Shown here piece by piece: positions 7,498 to 15,556 of a stretch of DNA of 64,000 nucleotides (position 1 is the first letter of the stretch; each line of letters starts with the position of its first letter). Source of the DNA: Enterococcus raffinosus (GTDB taxonomy: Bacteria; Bacillota; Bacilli; Lactobacillales; Enterococcaceae). The stretch is from positions 58,715-122,714 of the forward strand of contig NZ_JAHLOS010000008.1 in assembly GCF_018917525.1 (NCBI RefSeq). The letters are read 5' to 3'. The position numbers and the translations under genes are program-made. Under the pieces are notes generated by a model, which saw only the letters and a list, made by a program, of their open reading frames with translations, had not been told where the DNA came from and searched no databases.

Positions 7498-9300
7498 ATG
7501 AACGAACGACAAAAAATTTTAGAATCCATCAAAAAAGGAATCTTATCGCCAGAGGAAGGCTTGGATTTATTAGAGAGTCTTGGTTTAAATGAAGAAACAA
7601 CATCAGAAAAAGCACCAGAGACTGAAGAAAAACCAATAGTTGAAGAGTCATCAGAAACTGAAACATTAGAAGAACCCGTAAATAAACCAGAACACGAAGA
7701 AACATTCCAACAAGAAATTGAGCTTGAGCCGGAAAGTGAATCGATAGACTTCATGGAACCTGTTGAAGATGAAAAAAACACAGAGATGGAAGAGAACTCA
7801 GAATTCGAGAACGAAGAAACAATTAATGAAGGATCTGAACGGGAGCTAACAGACGACGAATATCTGGATCAGCCATTATACGAAGAGCCAGCAGAGACTG
7901 AACCGGAACTCGCGCTTGAATCAGAAACTCCAGAAGAAGCAATACCAGAAAAATCAGAGCCTTCTGACAGTGTTTCCAGCATGATTGATGAATGGGAAAA
8001 TAAGGAGCCAGAACCTAAAGAGAAAGATCCAGTACGATCAAAAATTGATGAGTTCGATGAAGCGTTGCAGACAAAAATAGAAGCATTGCGGGAGAAAAAA
8101 GAAGAATTTAGAGAACTGAATCTTGAAGCTGAGCTGGGGATCATTTCAGCAGAAAATGAAGTGATCTATAATCAAATGAAGATCGAGCTGAAGCAACTGG
8201 AAGAAGAAATCGAATTATTGAAGCATGAGCGTCGAGCGATTGACGCAGATATGTTTACTTCACCGGAAGGGCCTTATGTATCGGATGGATTTTTTGAAGT
8301 TCCGGATGATTTTGAAGAGCAAAAATATCGTCCAATGGATCGTCCCCATGAAGAACCCACTGATTTGGCCAGCCGTATTGCCCGGATGGTAACGAGAACA
8401 ACCGAGAGAGTTTCGGACAAGGTAGCAAATGATTTCGACTGGAAAAAGATGAATCCAAAATTTTATGGAACAGCAAAAACACACTTCAGTCATCAATTTA
8501 CCTTTGAAGACATAGACGCCAAAACTATCGACATCAAGTTGGCGAAGGGAAAAGTAATTTTGAAAACCTGGGAAGACGAGATGATCAATGATATAAAGGT
8601 TGAGGCAACAGTCGCTCTTCTAGGTAATATGGAGGAGCCAGATCCAATCGATGCTTTTCTAGAACGCAGCCATATTGATATTAATAACTATCAAATACTT
8701 TTTCATGTACCGAATAAACGGGTTGACGCCAAATTGACCTTCTATTTACCAAAACGTCAATACAATCATCTTTCTGTTCGATTACTGACAGGTGACTTGA
8801 TGATTGAAGAACTCGTAGCTAAGAATGCTTCGATTAAGGCAACGAATGGAACAATGTTGATTAAAGAACTTGATGCGTCAATGCTGGAATTTGAAGGAAC
8901 CAACAATGATGTAGAAATTCGCGAAGGTCAGATTACGAACGCGTTGATCGAGACAGTAACTGGTACGATCATTTCAAAAGCAGCTGTTGTGCGGTCAGAA
9001 TATTCCTTGATCAATGGAGATATCAAAATAACCGCAGGCAATGAGAATTTGAAAAAAATCGAAGCCCAATCCGTCAATGGCAATGTCAAAGTATCATTGC
9101 CGCAAACCGTGGGTATCGAGGGTGTAGCGAAAACAGGAATTGGTACGATTAATTATCGTTTCGCCAATTGTGAAACTGTACAGAAAAGAAATGGAAATAC
9201 CCAGAAAGTATTGCATTTTCAACGAGCTGCAGGAGAGACCGCTGAAATAGAAGTTTCTTCGAAGGCTGGTAATATCTTCCTGAAAGACTATGACAACTAG
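7498..9300 (+). CDS. liaX: LiaX-like DUF4097-family envelope-stress protein
   Basis: The 600-residue protein starts with a short helical module (MNERQKILESIKKGILSPEEGLDLLESLG) seen at the N terminus of LiaX and YvlB-type proteins. It is followed by a very acidic, Glu/Ser/Pro-rich region (about 30-185), a predicted coiled coil (about 185-250) and a C-terminal beta-strand region of DUF4097 type (about 330-600). In E. faecalis LiaX senses daptomycin and antimicrobial peptides and tunes the LiaFSR response; that role is known for the family and inferred here. There is no signal peptide. The next gene is a pspC paralogue (LiaY position). The acidic linker is longer than I would expect for the E. 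faecalis protein. Confidence 0.85.
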   Translation: MNERQKILESIKKGILSPEEGLDLLESLGLNEETTSEKAPETEEKPIVEESSETETLEEPVNKPEHEETFQQEIELEPESESIDFMEPVEDEKNTEMEENSEFENEETINEGSERELTDDEYLDQPLYEEPAETEPELALESETPEEAIPEKSEPSDSVSSMIDEWENKEPEPKEKDPVRSKIDEFDEALQTKIEALREKKEEFRELNLEAELGIISAENEVIYNQMKIELKQLEEEIELLKHERRAIDADMFTSPEGPYVSDGFFEVPDDFEEQKYRPMDRPHEEPTDLASRIARMVTRTTERVSDKVANDFDWKKMNPKFYGTAKTHFSHQFTFEDIDAKTIDIKLAKGKVILKTWEDEMINDIKVEATVALLGNMEEPDPIDAFLERSHIDINNYQILFHVPNKRVDAKLTFYLPKRQYNHLSVRLLTGDLMIEELVAKNASIKATNGTMLIKELDASMLEFEGTNNDVEIREGQITNALIETVTGTIISKAAVVRSEYSLINGDIKITAGNENLKKIEAQSVNGNVKVSLPQTVGIEGVAKTGIGTINYRFANCETVQKRNGNTQKVLHFQRAAGETAEIEVSSKAGNIFLKDYDN

Positions 9301-9314
9301 AGGAGAAAACTTAT

Positions 9315-9611
9315 ATGAGAAAAAGAATGACAAAATCACAGACAAACCGAATGCTCACTGGAACAATCGGCGGGATTGCCGAATATTTTGGGATTGATCC
9401 GACCATTGCACGGGTAATCTTTGTTTTTATCAGTGTAATCCTGGTAGGCGCACCAGTATTTCTCTATATACTACTGGCATTAATCATTCCAAGAGCTGAC
9501 AGTAGCAGAGGAAATAATTACCAACAATACAATTATGAACGTCCGAAACAGTCGAAAAAGCAGCGTAAAAAAGCTGAAGTAGTCGATGAAGAAAATTGGA
9601 GTGACTTTTAG
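9315..9611 (+). CDS. liaY: PspC-domain membrane protein, LiaY-like (second paralogue)
   Basis: The 98-residue protein has LTGTIGGIAEYFGIDPTIAR followed by a long hydrophobic helix (about residues 34-58) and a basic tail ending ENWSDF. It starts 15 bases after the LiaX-like gene with AGGAG before the ATG, so it is in the same operon. It is a clear paralogue of the protein at 6847-7128, with the same C-terminal WSDF. In E. faecalis the PspC protein next to LiaX takes part in cell-membrane remodelling. Confidence 0.88.
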   Translation: MRKRMTKSQTNRMLTGTIGGIAEYFGIDPTIARVIFVFISVILVGAPVFLYILLALIIPRADSSRGNNYQQYNYERPKQSKKQRKKAEVVDEENWSDF

Positions 9612-9640
9612 TCGCTAATAAGAAAATTACTTGATCCAAC

Positions 9641-9676
9641 AAGACATTTCTTGATTTTTGAGAAATGTCTTTTTTT
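9641..9676 (+). terminator. Terminator of the liaX-pspC operon
   Basis: AAGACATTTCT pairs with AGAAATGTCTT around a 9-base loop, with a seven-T tract after it. The rest of the 344-base gap to the next gene is AT-rich and shows no other clear feature. Confidence 0.9.
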
Positions 9677-9956
9677 GACGCTACAATTAGATGACTATTG
9701 TTATTTTATCGCTGTTTTTTAAGTGGCTATAATGTTAAGAGCTGAGATGTGAGAGAAAAATCCTTTTTTATTGTAATCTGATAAAAATGGTCAAAAAAAC
9801 TACATCCATTCGTTGAAAAAGAGTAAAATAAAAAGAGCAAAATTTTAAAATCAAAAAACGTTATTTAATTTAAAATTTTTGAATTCACGCTTTAGGATTG
9901 TTAGAAGTATGATACCGTACAAAAGTATCATTGTTAACGAAGTTGGAGGAGATAGG

Positions 9957-11495
9957 ATGGATTTTCGACAGGTTTTAGGAACAAGCAACAGACGTCGATT
10001 AGAACTAATCGAACTGTTGTATTATAACCGACAAGGGGTGTCGAGCGATGCAATTCTCAACGAGTTAGATTGTTCGTTACCGATTTTATTGAATGATATT
10101 AGTCTCATCAATGACCTGCAGGACGATTTTATTGTTGAGAAGTCTAAGGGATTGCATCGGGTGAAGCTTAAGGAAGGGATCAGCATTGGAAAACTATATG
10201 CTGAGGCATTGACCCATTCTCTTGAATTCAAGATTCTTGAACATTTGTTATACGAGAGCAGTGATAACATCGAAGGATTATCAAAACACTTATATTTGAG
10301 TTCTTCCAATACTCAACGTTACTTAAAAAAAATAGAGAATGATTTAAAACGTGTAGGTATTCAACTATGCTATCGCCCCTTGCGTATTGTGGGGAAAGAA
10401 AGTGTGATTCGGCATTTTTACTACCGTTATTTTATTGAGAAACACTATACGTTAAAGACAGTCTTGCCAGATTTGAGTGAGGGCCAACTGAAAACGATCA
10501 AAAATTTCGTTTTAGAGTTTATTAAGATAAATGATATGAAAAATCAACATATTTTTCAAAAGCGCTTGGCTTATAATTTTTTTATCAGTTTGTGGCGAAT
10601 AAAAAATAAACATCATTATCCTCAAGAAGAACTCCGAACGAAACCTTTGTTATTGCCAGAAGGAAAAACAGTGGAAGAACTCAGCTTAATGATTAAGGAA
10701 GTTTTTCAGTTATCTATATCAGATGAACTGTTGCGGGATTGCTTATGGTTGTCTTTCTCGGATTCACTTATTTTCAGCGAGAAGCATAGAAAGGCAGCGC
10801 TAAAGGACAATCCTAGATATAAACAGCTTTTTAAAATGCACATGGAGTTGACAGAAGAGTTTACAAAGTTGCTGGGAGGTACGTTTGACAAAGAACGAAA
10901 AATTGAGTTAACCACTGTTCTGTTGAATGCCACATATCTTCTTGACGAAAAAGGCGATTTTCTATCCATTTTACGAAAAAATCGCACCATTTTTCTAGAT
11001 ATGGTCACTATTATGCATCAGCATGCGGTAGAGAAGGTAACGGACATTGTGGAAGCTTTTGTCAATAAGTACGCTATTTATCAGACGCAAGATTTTATTA
11101 CAACTTACGTCTATCTTTTACTGACAGAGGAAGAAAAAAGTCTGGAGCTGCTGGCTTCTCAGGATGAGCCGCATCATCTATTATTAGTATCTGATCTTAC
11201 GCCAACAGAAGAAAAGTTTATTTCACGGGTGATTACCCAAATCGTTTACGGAAATTTTGAAATACACCATTTGGACGAATTATGGGATAGCCATGATGAG
11301 ATGGTCGAGAAGGTCCTGTCTTATGACGGACTGATCACAACGGGGCCAAGAGAAGGTCTCCCTGAGGATTTTCCCTTCGTTTCAATGGATCCTTATGTAA
11401 CACCGCAAGCAATTGTGGCGATTCAAAATCTCGTCAATGATTTATCAGAAAGAAAGCGACATGTCCAAGTTTCTGGAAATAGTATCATCGAATAA
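9957..11495 (+). CDS. Mga/PRD-type helix-turn-helix transcriptional regulator
   Basis: The 512-residue product has two helix-turn-helix regions near the N terminus (about residues 10-60 and 90-135, with LSKHLYLSSSNTQRYLKKIENDL), a helical middle part and an alpha/beta C-terminal part (HHLLLVSDLTPTEEKFISRV onward) resembling the EIIB-like end of Mga and PRD regulators. The ATG at 9957 is chosen for the GGAGG site before it; an upstream in-frame extension lacks one. Targets are not evident: the nearest genes are the LiaX operon upstream and hsp20 downstream. It is a single-gene unit with its own terminator. Confidence 0.75.
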   Translation: MDFRQVLGTSNRRRLELIELLYYNRQGVSSDAILNELDCSLPILLNDISLINDLQDDFIVEKSKGLHRVKLKEGISIGKLYAEALTHSLEFKILEHLLYESSDNIEGLSKHLYLSSSNTQRYLKKIENDLKRVGIQLCYRPLRIVGKESVIRHFYYRYFIEKHYTLKTVLPDLSEGQLKTIKNFVLEFIKINDMKNQHIFQKRLAYNFFISLWRIKNKHHYPQEELRTKPLLLPEGKTVEELSLMIKEVFQLSISDELLRDCLWLSFSDSLIFSEKHRKAALKDNPRYKQLFKMHMELTEEFTKLLGGTFDKERKIELTTVLLNATYLLDEKGDFLSILRKNRTIFLDMVTIMHQHAVEKVTDIVEAFVNKYAIYQTQDFITTYVYLLLTEEEKSLELLASQDEPHHLLLVSDLTPTEEKFISRVITQIVYGNFEIHHLDELWDSHDEMVEKVLSYDGLITTGPREGLPEDFPFVSMDPYVTPQAIVAIQNLVNDLSERKRHVQVSGNSIIE

Positions 11496-11496
11496 T

Positions 11497-11540
11497 AAAA
11501 ATCAGGTATCACTCTAAAAAGGGGATACCTGATTTTTTTA
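11497..11540 (+). terminator. Terminator after the Mga-type regulator
   Basis: AAAATCAGGTATC pairs with GATACCTGATTTT around a 13-base loop, followed by more T residues. Confidence 0.9.
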
Positions 11541-11562
11541 TATAGAAAGAATCTGTTGTTGA

Positions 11563-11685
11563 GAAGCTAGTCGCATTGAAGAGGGGCAAGCCAATATTTT
11601 TTATACAGATTCAGATTCTATTTATCCGTTCTATTGTCATCTTGGATTCGAATTTTTAGACAAAAGGCTATTTGTATGGCGATAA
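11563..11685 (+). pseudogene. Remnant of a GNAT acetyltransferase C terminus
   Basis: An open stretch of 40 codons, directly preceded by a stop, ends in SIYPFYCHLGFEFLDKRL-like sequence before TAA. A Tyr-x-x-Leu-Gly-Phe segment near the end is typical of the last strand and helix of GNAT proteins. No start codon or ribosome site precedes it, and the remaining three quarters of such a gene are absent, so I read it as a 5'-deleted remnant. Confidence 0.45.
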
Positions 11686-11869
11686 ACAAAAGAGAAATCA
11701 CATTGACCTGTTTTTGTCGTATAAGAAATTACAAAATAGAATAGATCAGTTTTAAAATAACAATTAATTTTTTTAATCAATTCATTTTGGGAGTGTTTTA
11801 CTGATTTTTATAGTTAAATGAATAACTAAAAAAAATCGTAATGAATCTTCATTTTTCGTTACTTTTCAC

Positions 11870-11897
11870 TTGAAAAATTAGTTATCGTGAGTAAAAT
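11870..11897 (+). promoter_or_regulatory. Putative promoter of hsp20
   Basis: TTGAAA (11870-11875) and TAAAAT (11892-11897) are 16 bases apart, about 40 bases before the hsp20 start. No CIRCE inverted repeat is seen, and only a single CtsR-like GGTCAAA half occurs (11932-11938), directly before the ATG. Confidence 0.4.
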
Positions 11898-11938
11898 TAT
11901 AAGTGAAGGAAGATAAAAAAAAGAAAGGAATGGTCAAA

Positions 11939-12370
11939 ATGGCTAACAACATGATTCCTCGTCGCTCTGATTTATTTGACATGACACCTTTCAATTTTTT
12001 TGAGGACTTTGGACGGAATTTTTTTGAAGGGTTCAAGGGCAACATGGTCAAGACGGATATCCACGAAACAGACACTGAGTATTTGTTGGAGGCAGAATTA
12101 CCTGGAATTCCTAAGGAAAACATTCAAATCAATTATGAAAATGGTGTATTGACGATTGAAGGAAAACACCAAACAGATACTCAAACAGAAGATGACAAAG
12201 GAAATTTGGTTAGAAGCGAACGAAGCTTCAGCAGTGTTCGCCGACAATTTGCGATTAGAAACGTGAGAGAAGAAGATATTAAAGCTGAGTATAAGGACGG
12301 TATTTTGAAAGTTACTTTGCCAAAATCAGCGGAAAAATTGGAGCGGAAGACCGCTATTCCAATTGAGTAG
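11939..12370 (+). CDS. Hsp20 small heat-shock protein
   Basis: The 143-residue protein has an alpha-crystallin domain: [20 protein letters not shown], then [11 protein letters not shown], and a C-terminal [11 protein letters not shown] short disordered arm with Phe-rich [12 protein letters not shown] precedes it. Small heat-shock proteins hold unfolded proteins as ATP-independent oligomers. The ATG at 11939 is preferred because AAAGGAA lies 8 bases before it; an in-frame upstream start would add a Lys-rich stretch. It stands alone between two terminators. Confidence 0.92.
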   Translation: MANNMIPRRSDLFDMTPFNFFEDFGRNFFEGFKGNMVKTDIHETDTEYLLEAELPGIPKENIQINYENGVLTIEGKHQTDTQTEDDKGNLVRSERSFSSVRRQFAIRNVREEDIKAEYKDGILKVTLPKSAEKLERKTAIPIE

Positions 12371-12377
12371 AATGATG

Positions 12378-12421
12378 AATAGCCTTCAGATTCCAGTTAT
12401 CGGAATCTGAAGGCTATTTTA
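12378..12421 (+). terminator. Terminator after hsp20
   Basis: AATAGCCTTCAGATTCC pairs with GGAATCTGAAGGCTATT around a 6-base loop; the stem is 17 bp and is followed by TT. Confidence 0.88.
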
Positions 12422-12523
12422 CTACTTATGCTTAATCCTGTTTGAACGATATTCACATCAATCAAAAAGCTTCATCAGATTTTTTTCAGCCGGTTGAGTA
12501 GTGTGAGTCAACTGGAACGGTTC

Positions 12524-12646
12524 TTAGCTAAATATTGCATTGATAAAATCTGCAAAGATCTCGAATGGAATGTAGGCAAATGAAATGATCATGTCAATAA
12601 AACCGGTGATCATATCTATAAAAAATTGAAAGAAAGCATCGAGCAT
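12524..12646 (-). CDS. 40-residue hydrophobic acidic peptide, function unknown
   Basis: This short gene has an AAAGGAGGAG ribosome site 7 bases before its ATG. The peptide is rich in Phe, Ile and Met, has four Asp and one Glu, and no Lys or Arg. FIDMI occurs twice, seven residues apart (FIDMITG then FIDMIIS), and the rest continues with a similar spacing of hydrophobic and acidic residues (PFEIFADFINAIFS). That pattern suggests an amphipathic or membrane-embedded helix. On the minus strand TTGACT and TATATT-like boxes occur near 12695-12725. It could be a secreted leaderless peptide, a membrane regulator or a toxin; nothing fixes which. It is convergent with hsp20. Confidence 0.6.
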   Translation of the reverse strand: MLDAFFQFFIDMITGFIDMIISFAYIPFEIFADFINAIFS

Positions 12647-12747
12647 AGTATTCTCCTCCTTTAGAAAATCATATCAGAAAAGAAGCGAGAATATAGCGAT
12701 CTGACAATACTGTTAGTCAATTGTAAGAAGCGGTAAGAAGGCCTCAA

Positions 12748-13269
12748 TTAAAAAGTGCTCCAGCAAATTTGCTGATTTAAATAGGGAGGAGCATCAGTAT
12801 AAGGTTGGAAAACGAGAAGCATATCATATTCATCATTGATAAGAATTTCGTTATCGACATCTTTAAATAAATAACTAGTGACAGCATAGCTGCCATTCTC
12901 AAGCTCAATTTTGAACTGAGCACAATCCTGATCAGGGATAAATTCATCTGAAAATTGAGCAGCCATCGTTAGATTTGTATAATCGATCAAATAAAGTGAG
13001 GCATCTGTAACCGTGATGTAATTCACGGTTTTCTTTAGATACTTTTTGACAGTAACAGAATCATGAGTGATAGCGATTTTCCAATCAGCTTCGATTCCTT
13101 CACCAGTCATTTGATACATCAAGATATTCCCTTTTTGCTGTTGCGTGATGACATGAGGAATTAAATCAGAAATTAAATCCCAGTCTTCATCAATAAAGCT
13201 TTCATAAGATTGAGCATTGACTAGGCTGATAAAATTCGTATCTCCGATAGTAAAATCAAAATTTTGCAT
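12748..13269 (-). CDS. Hypothetical protein, 173 residues
   Basis: I do not recognise the family. The product is acidic, soluble-looking and without signal peptide or membrane segment. Alternating strands (GNILMYQMTG, DWKIAITHDSVTVKKYL, YITVTDASLYLIDYT) suggest a mainly beta fold. An AAAAGGAG site lies before the ATG. It follows the membrane-protein/PadR pair on the same strand after about 50 bases and may be co-transcribed with them. Confidence 0.6.
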   Translation of the reverse strand: MQNFDFTIGDTNFISLVNAQSYESFIDEDWDLISDLIPHVITQQQKGNILMYQMTGEGIEADWKIAITHDSVTVKKYLKKTVNYITVTDASLYLIDYTNLTMAAQFSDEFIPDQDCAQFKIELENGSYAVTSYLFKDVDNEILINDEYDMLLVFQPYTDAPPYLNQQICWSTF

Positions 13270-13317
13270 ATTTCCGACTCCTTTTCATTAATTGTGGCGG
13301 CCAGTATTGGTCATGAT

Positions 13318-14136
13318 TTACTCATGACTTCTATTTTTCATTCCTTTGTTTAATAAGATATAAAAACTGATAATACTTAGAATCATACAGATTGCCACAA
13401 TTATTTTCCCCAAATTACTTATCAAAAAAACTTGAGAAAAAGGGATTCTGTAGAGGATACCAATTATCGCTGCGGTAAGCAGAACAGGAATAAAAGGAAT
13501 TAACTCCTTTTTGTCTGTTTGTCGGAGAAAGAAAACACCACAGATCAGAGTAATAACACCGATTATTGTAATTCCGACTAGTCCTTCAGTGTTGAAGGTC
13601 AGACTGGTATCTAGAAAGATTGACAGACTGATTCCAAGAATCGCAAAAAAAATCGTTAGAAAGATTGCCAGATATTTCTTGAAGGTTCGTTTAGTCGTAT
13701 ACGTATCATTTCCGATTTGCCATACAATTATTATTGCAAGGATAGTCCAATAGATGCCGCCAATCACTAATTTTCCCACATCAAATAATGCATCTGGAGA
13801 AGCAAGTGTCGGAATCACAGTAATAAGAGCGTAAACAAATAAAACAGCGACAACCAAGTAAGCTCCATTTTTAAAATTGGTGGGGACTTCTTTTAGCAGA
13901 TCATCAGCGATTTCTTTTGGTTGCTTGCCGAAATAATCTTCAGCCGTTTCCCCATTTTCCTGAGCATCGAGAATATCCTGAAGGATTTCTAATAGTGCTT
14001 CTTCTAATACGTTTTCGTCTTTGAGAAAGGATTTGCTTCTAACGTAGAGCAATAAGTTTCCATAATAGTCGTCATTGACTGGATTTAAGAACTCCTGTAA
14101 TTTCGCGTTTTCTTTTATAGGCGATGACTTTTTCAT
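13318..14136 (-). CDS. PadR-linked membrane protein with N-terminal HAAS-like helical domain
   Basis: The roughly 272-residue protein has a cytosolic helical domain (about residues 1-90, including YFGKQPKEIADDLLKEVP, reminiscent of DUF1129/DUF1700-type proteins) followed by about six hydrophobic segments. Such proteins are routinely encoded behind PadR repressors and probably act in membrane homeostasis; the exact role is unknown. Two starts are possible: ATG at 14145, which crowds the GAGGAG site and overlaps the padR stop, or ATG at 14136 with normal spacing, which I prefer. Both imply translational coupling to padR. Confidence 0.7.
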   Translation of the reverse strand: MKKSSPIKENAKLQEFLNPVNDDYYGNLLLYVRSKSFLKDENVLEEALLEILQDILDAQENGETAEDYFGKQPKEIADDLLKEVPTNFKNGAYLVVAVLFVYALITVIPTLASPDALFDVGKLVIGGIYWTILAIIIVWQIGNDTYTTKRTFKKYLAIFLTIFFAILGISLSIFLDTSLTFNTEGLVGITIIGVITLICGVFFLRQTDKKELIPFIPVLLTAAIIGILYRIPFSQVFLISNLGKIIVAICMILSIISFYILLNKGMKNRSHE

Positions 14137-14137
14137 T

Positions 14138-14470
14138 TTATTCATTCTCCTCTAATAGCTTTGCAACGTTCCCCGACAAAAATACCCACTGCTTGATAAA
14201 CGATTCCTTTTCGTTGAGACCATTTTCTGTCAAATGGTAATACTTTCGTTGCGGCCCCTCGTCAGAAGCACGCATTTCACCGACAATTAATTCTTTTTTA
14301 TCCATATTCATTAATAGGGGATAGATGGTTCCTTTAGGGATACTGTCAAATCCGAAGTGTTGCAGCTCTTCACTAATTTTGTAGCCATATAACTCCTTTT
14401 TGGACAGAATAATCAAAATACAGCCCATCAAAATTCCTTTAAGCATTTGAGATGAAACCTGCTGATTCAT
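14138..14470 (-). CDS. PadR-family transcriptional repressor (first)
   Basis: The 110-residue protein is a PadR winged helix: LKGILMGCILIILSKKELYGYKI at the start, then IPKGTIYPLLMNMDKKEL (recognition helix region) and GPQRKYYHLTENG in the wing. The ATG at 14470 has AGAAGG 6 bases upstream. A large inverted repeat just upstream (14488-14543) is its likely operator, so it probably represses itself and the coupled membrane-protein gene. Confidence 0.9.
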   Translation of the reverse strand: MNQQVSSQMLKGILMGCILIILSKKELYGYKISEELQHFGFDSIPKGTIYPLLMNMDKKELIVGEMRASDEGPQRKYYHLTENGLNEKESFIKQWVFLSGNVAKLLEENE

Positions 14471-14487
14471 AAGAAACCTTCTTTCCA

Positions 14488-14543
14488 CTAGTTTGCTTAA
14501 CAATATAGTAATGCATTTTTTACTATATTGCAATGCAAACTAG
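14488..14543 (-). promoter_or_regulatory. Nested inverted repeat, probable PadR operator
   Basis: Two nested palindromes share a centre. The inner arms are CAATATAGTAA (14501-14511) and TTACTATATTG (14520-14530); the outer arms are CTAGTTTGC (14488-14496) and GCAAACTAG (14535-14543). It overlaps the expected promoter of padR. ATAGTA/TACTAT arms recur at the second PadR locus (58984-59006). Confidence 0.65.
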
Positions 14544-14670
14544 CTAATTGTTTTTTACGTTCAGGATAGAAAAATGATCGTTTAGGATAGTTTGAACTTA
14601 TTGAGCTGAAATTCCTTTATAGTTTTAGTTATAGGAAAAGGTGCATTTCAGAAAGAAGGGAAGAGATCTT

Positions 14671-15105
14671 TTGGTAAGGGAAACAAGTGGAATACAGCAG
14701 CTTAACCATAAAGTATTGCGAAGTTTGAAAAAACTTACGAAGAAGCGAAAACAACTCCTATTTTTTCTGCTGATTTTATGTGTATTCTGTCTATTTGGCT
14801 TTCTCAATGCCTACGCTGTTAATAACCCGACCTGGTTAGAAGGAACTTGGACAAATAAGTCGGAGGAATATTCAATCAAAGCGAAAAATGAGGATCATAA
14901 ATATTGGAATATCAGACAAAATGGCTACATTCTGATGAAAAACGCGAAAATTACAGCAAACTCTTCAAAGAGAAATATTATCCTAACGAGAGAGGACAGC
15001 CAAACGGAATACCATATCGTCCAACTGGAAAAAGACCGATTAGAGCTGCAAATTTTTAACAATCAAAAGAAAATCAAAACGATGAAGCTGCAAAAGGTGG
15101 AATAA
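14671..15105 (+). CDS. Membrane-anchored hypothetical protein
   Basis: The product has a very basic N terminus, one strong hydrophobic segment (QLLFFLLILCVFCLFGFL) and an outside domain of about 95 residues starting NPTWLEGTWTNKSEEYSIKA, which looks like a small beta-rich extracellular domain. The family is not recognised. Starts are uncertain: TTG at 14671 has AAGAAGGG 10 bases upstream, while GTG at 14641 has a weaker AGGA. It stands alone, divergent from padR. Confidence 0.6.
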   Translation: MVRETSGIQQLNHKVLRSLKKLTKKRKQLLFFLLILCVFCLFGFLNAYAVNNPTWLEGTWTNKSEEYSIKAKNEDHKYWNIRQNGYILMKNAKITANSSKRNIILTREDSQTEYHIVQLEKDRLELQIFNNQKKIKTMKLQKVE

Positions 15106-15199
15106 TTTTATGCTATTAAATTTATGGGATAAAAATATTGCAATCTATCTTTCCTTTTTCACAAATTTGTTTACAATAAAGAATGTGAGAATGAAAACT

Positions 15200-15431
15200 A
15201 TCTTTTTAACATCAAATTTCTCTTTCTGACGCGGTAGTTTTTATTTTTATAGGTAGCTTTTGAGGTACTAAGATAATCTCAAGTAAAAGAATACCTTGCC
15301 CTACGAAGAGCAGTGAGGAGCCATTTACTTCTCGCTACGAAGTCGACTGATTCGTCACTCTCTAGTAAGACAAAAGTATCAGACACTACTCTACCTTGGA
15401 CTTTTAAACAAGAAAGTCCAATTTTTTTTTA
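15200..15431 (+). ncRNA. Possible small RNA or long leader ending in a terminator
   Basis: A clear terminator (TTGGACTTT pairing with AAAGTCCAA, then ten T at 15396-15431) lies about 290 bases downstream of the previous gene and before the araR promoter region, with no open frame of note between. The stretch before it holds several short pairings (for example AGGTA at 15262 with TACCT at 15293). I do not recognise a known RNA family. It could instead be the delayed terminator of the upstream gene. Confidence 0.25.
15396..15431 (+). terminator. Terminator before araR
   Basis: A 9-bp stem, TTGGACTTT with AAAGTCCAA, around an 8-base loop, followed by a ten-T tract. Confidence 0.88.
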
Positions 15432-15475
15432 TTATCAAACGGAGAAATATGTCTGGTAAATTAAAAATGTGAAAT

Positions 15476-15491
15476 ATTTGTTCGGACATAT
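15476..15491 (+). promoter_or_regulatory. AraR-type operator upstream of araR
   Basis: ATTTGTTCGGACATAT resembles the 16-bp B. subtilis AraR palindrome (ATTTGTACGTACAAAT) and the two boxes before araB. It lies about 65 bases before the araR ATG, suggesting autoregulation. Confidence 0.65.
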
Positions 15492-15556
15492 ATAGCAATC
15501 CATGACTCTTTCTGTTAATCTGTATACAAATACTAGTAGAAAAGAAAGGGGAAATT

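Noticed and set aside
9879..9956. Upstream in-frame extension of the Mga-type regulator
   Set aside because: No ribosome site and an unlikely N terminus; the ATG at 9957 with GGAGG is better.
12481..12515. Terminator for the 40-residue peptide gene from the CCGGTTGA/TCAACTGG hairpin
   Set aside because: Read on the minus strand the hairpin is followed by A residues rather than T, and the stem has a mismatch.
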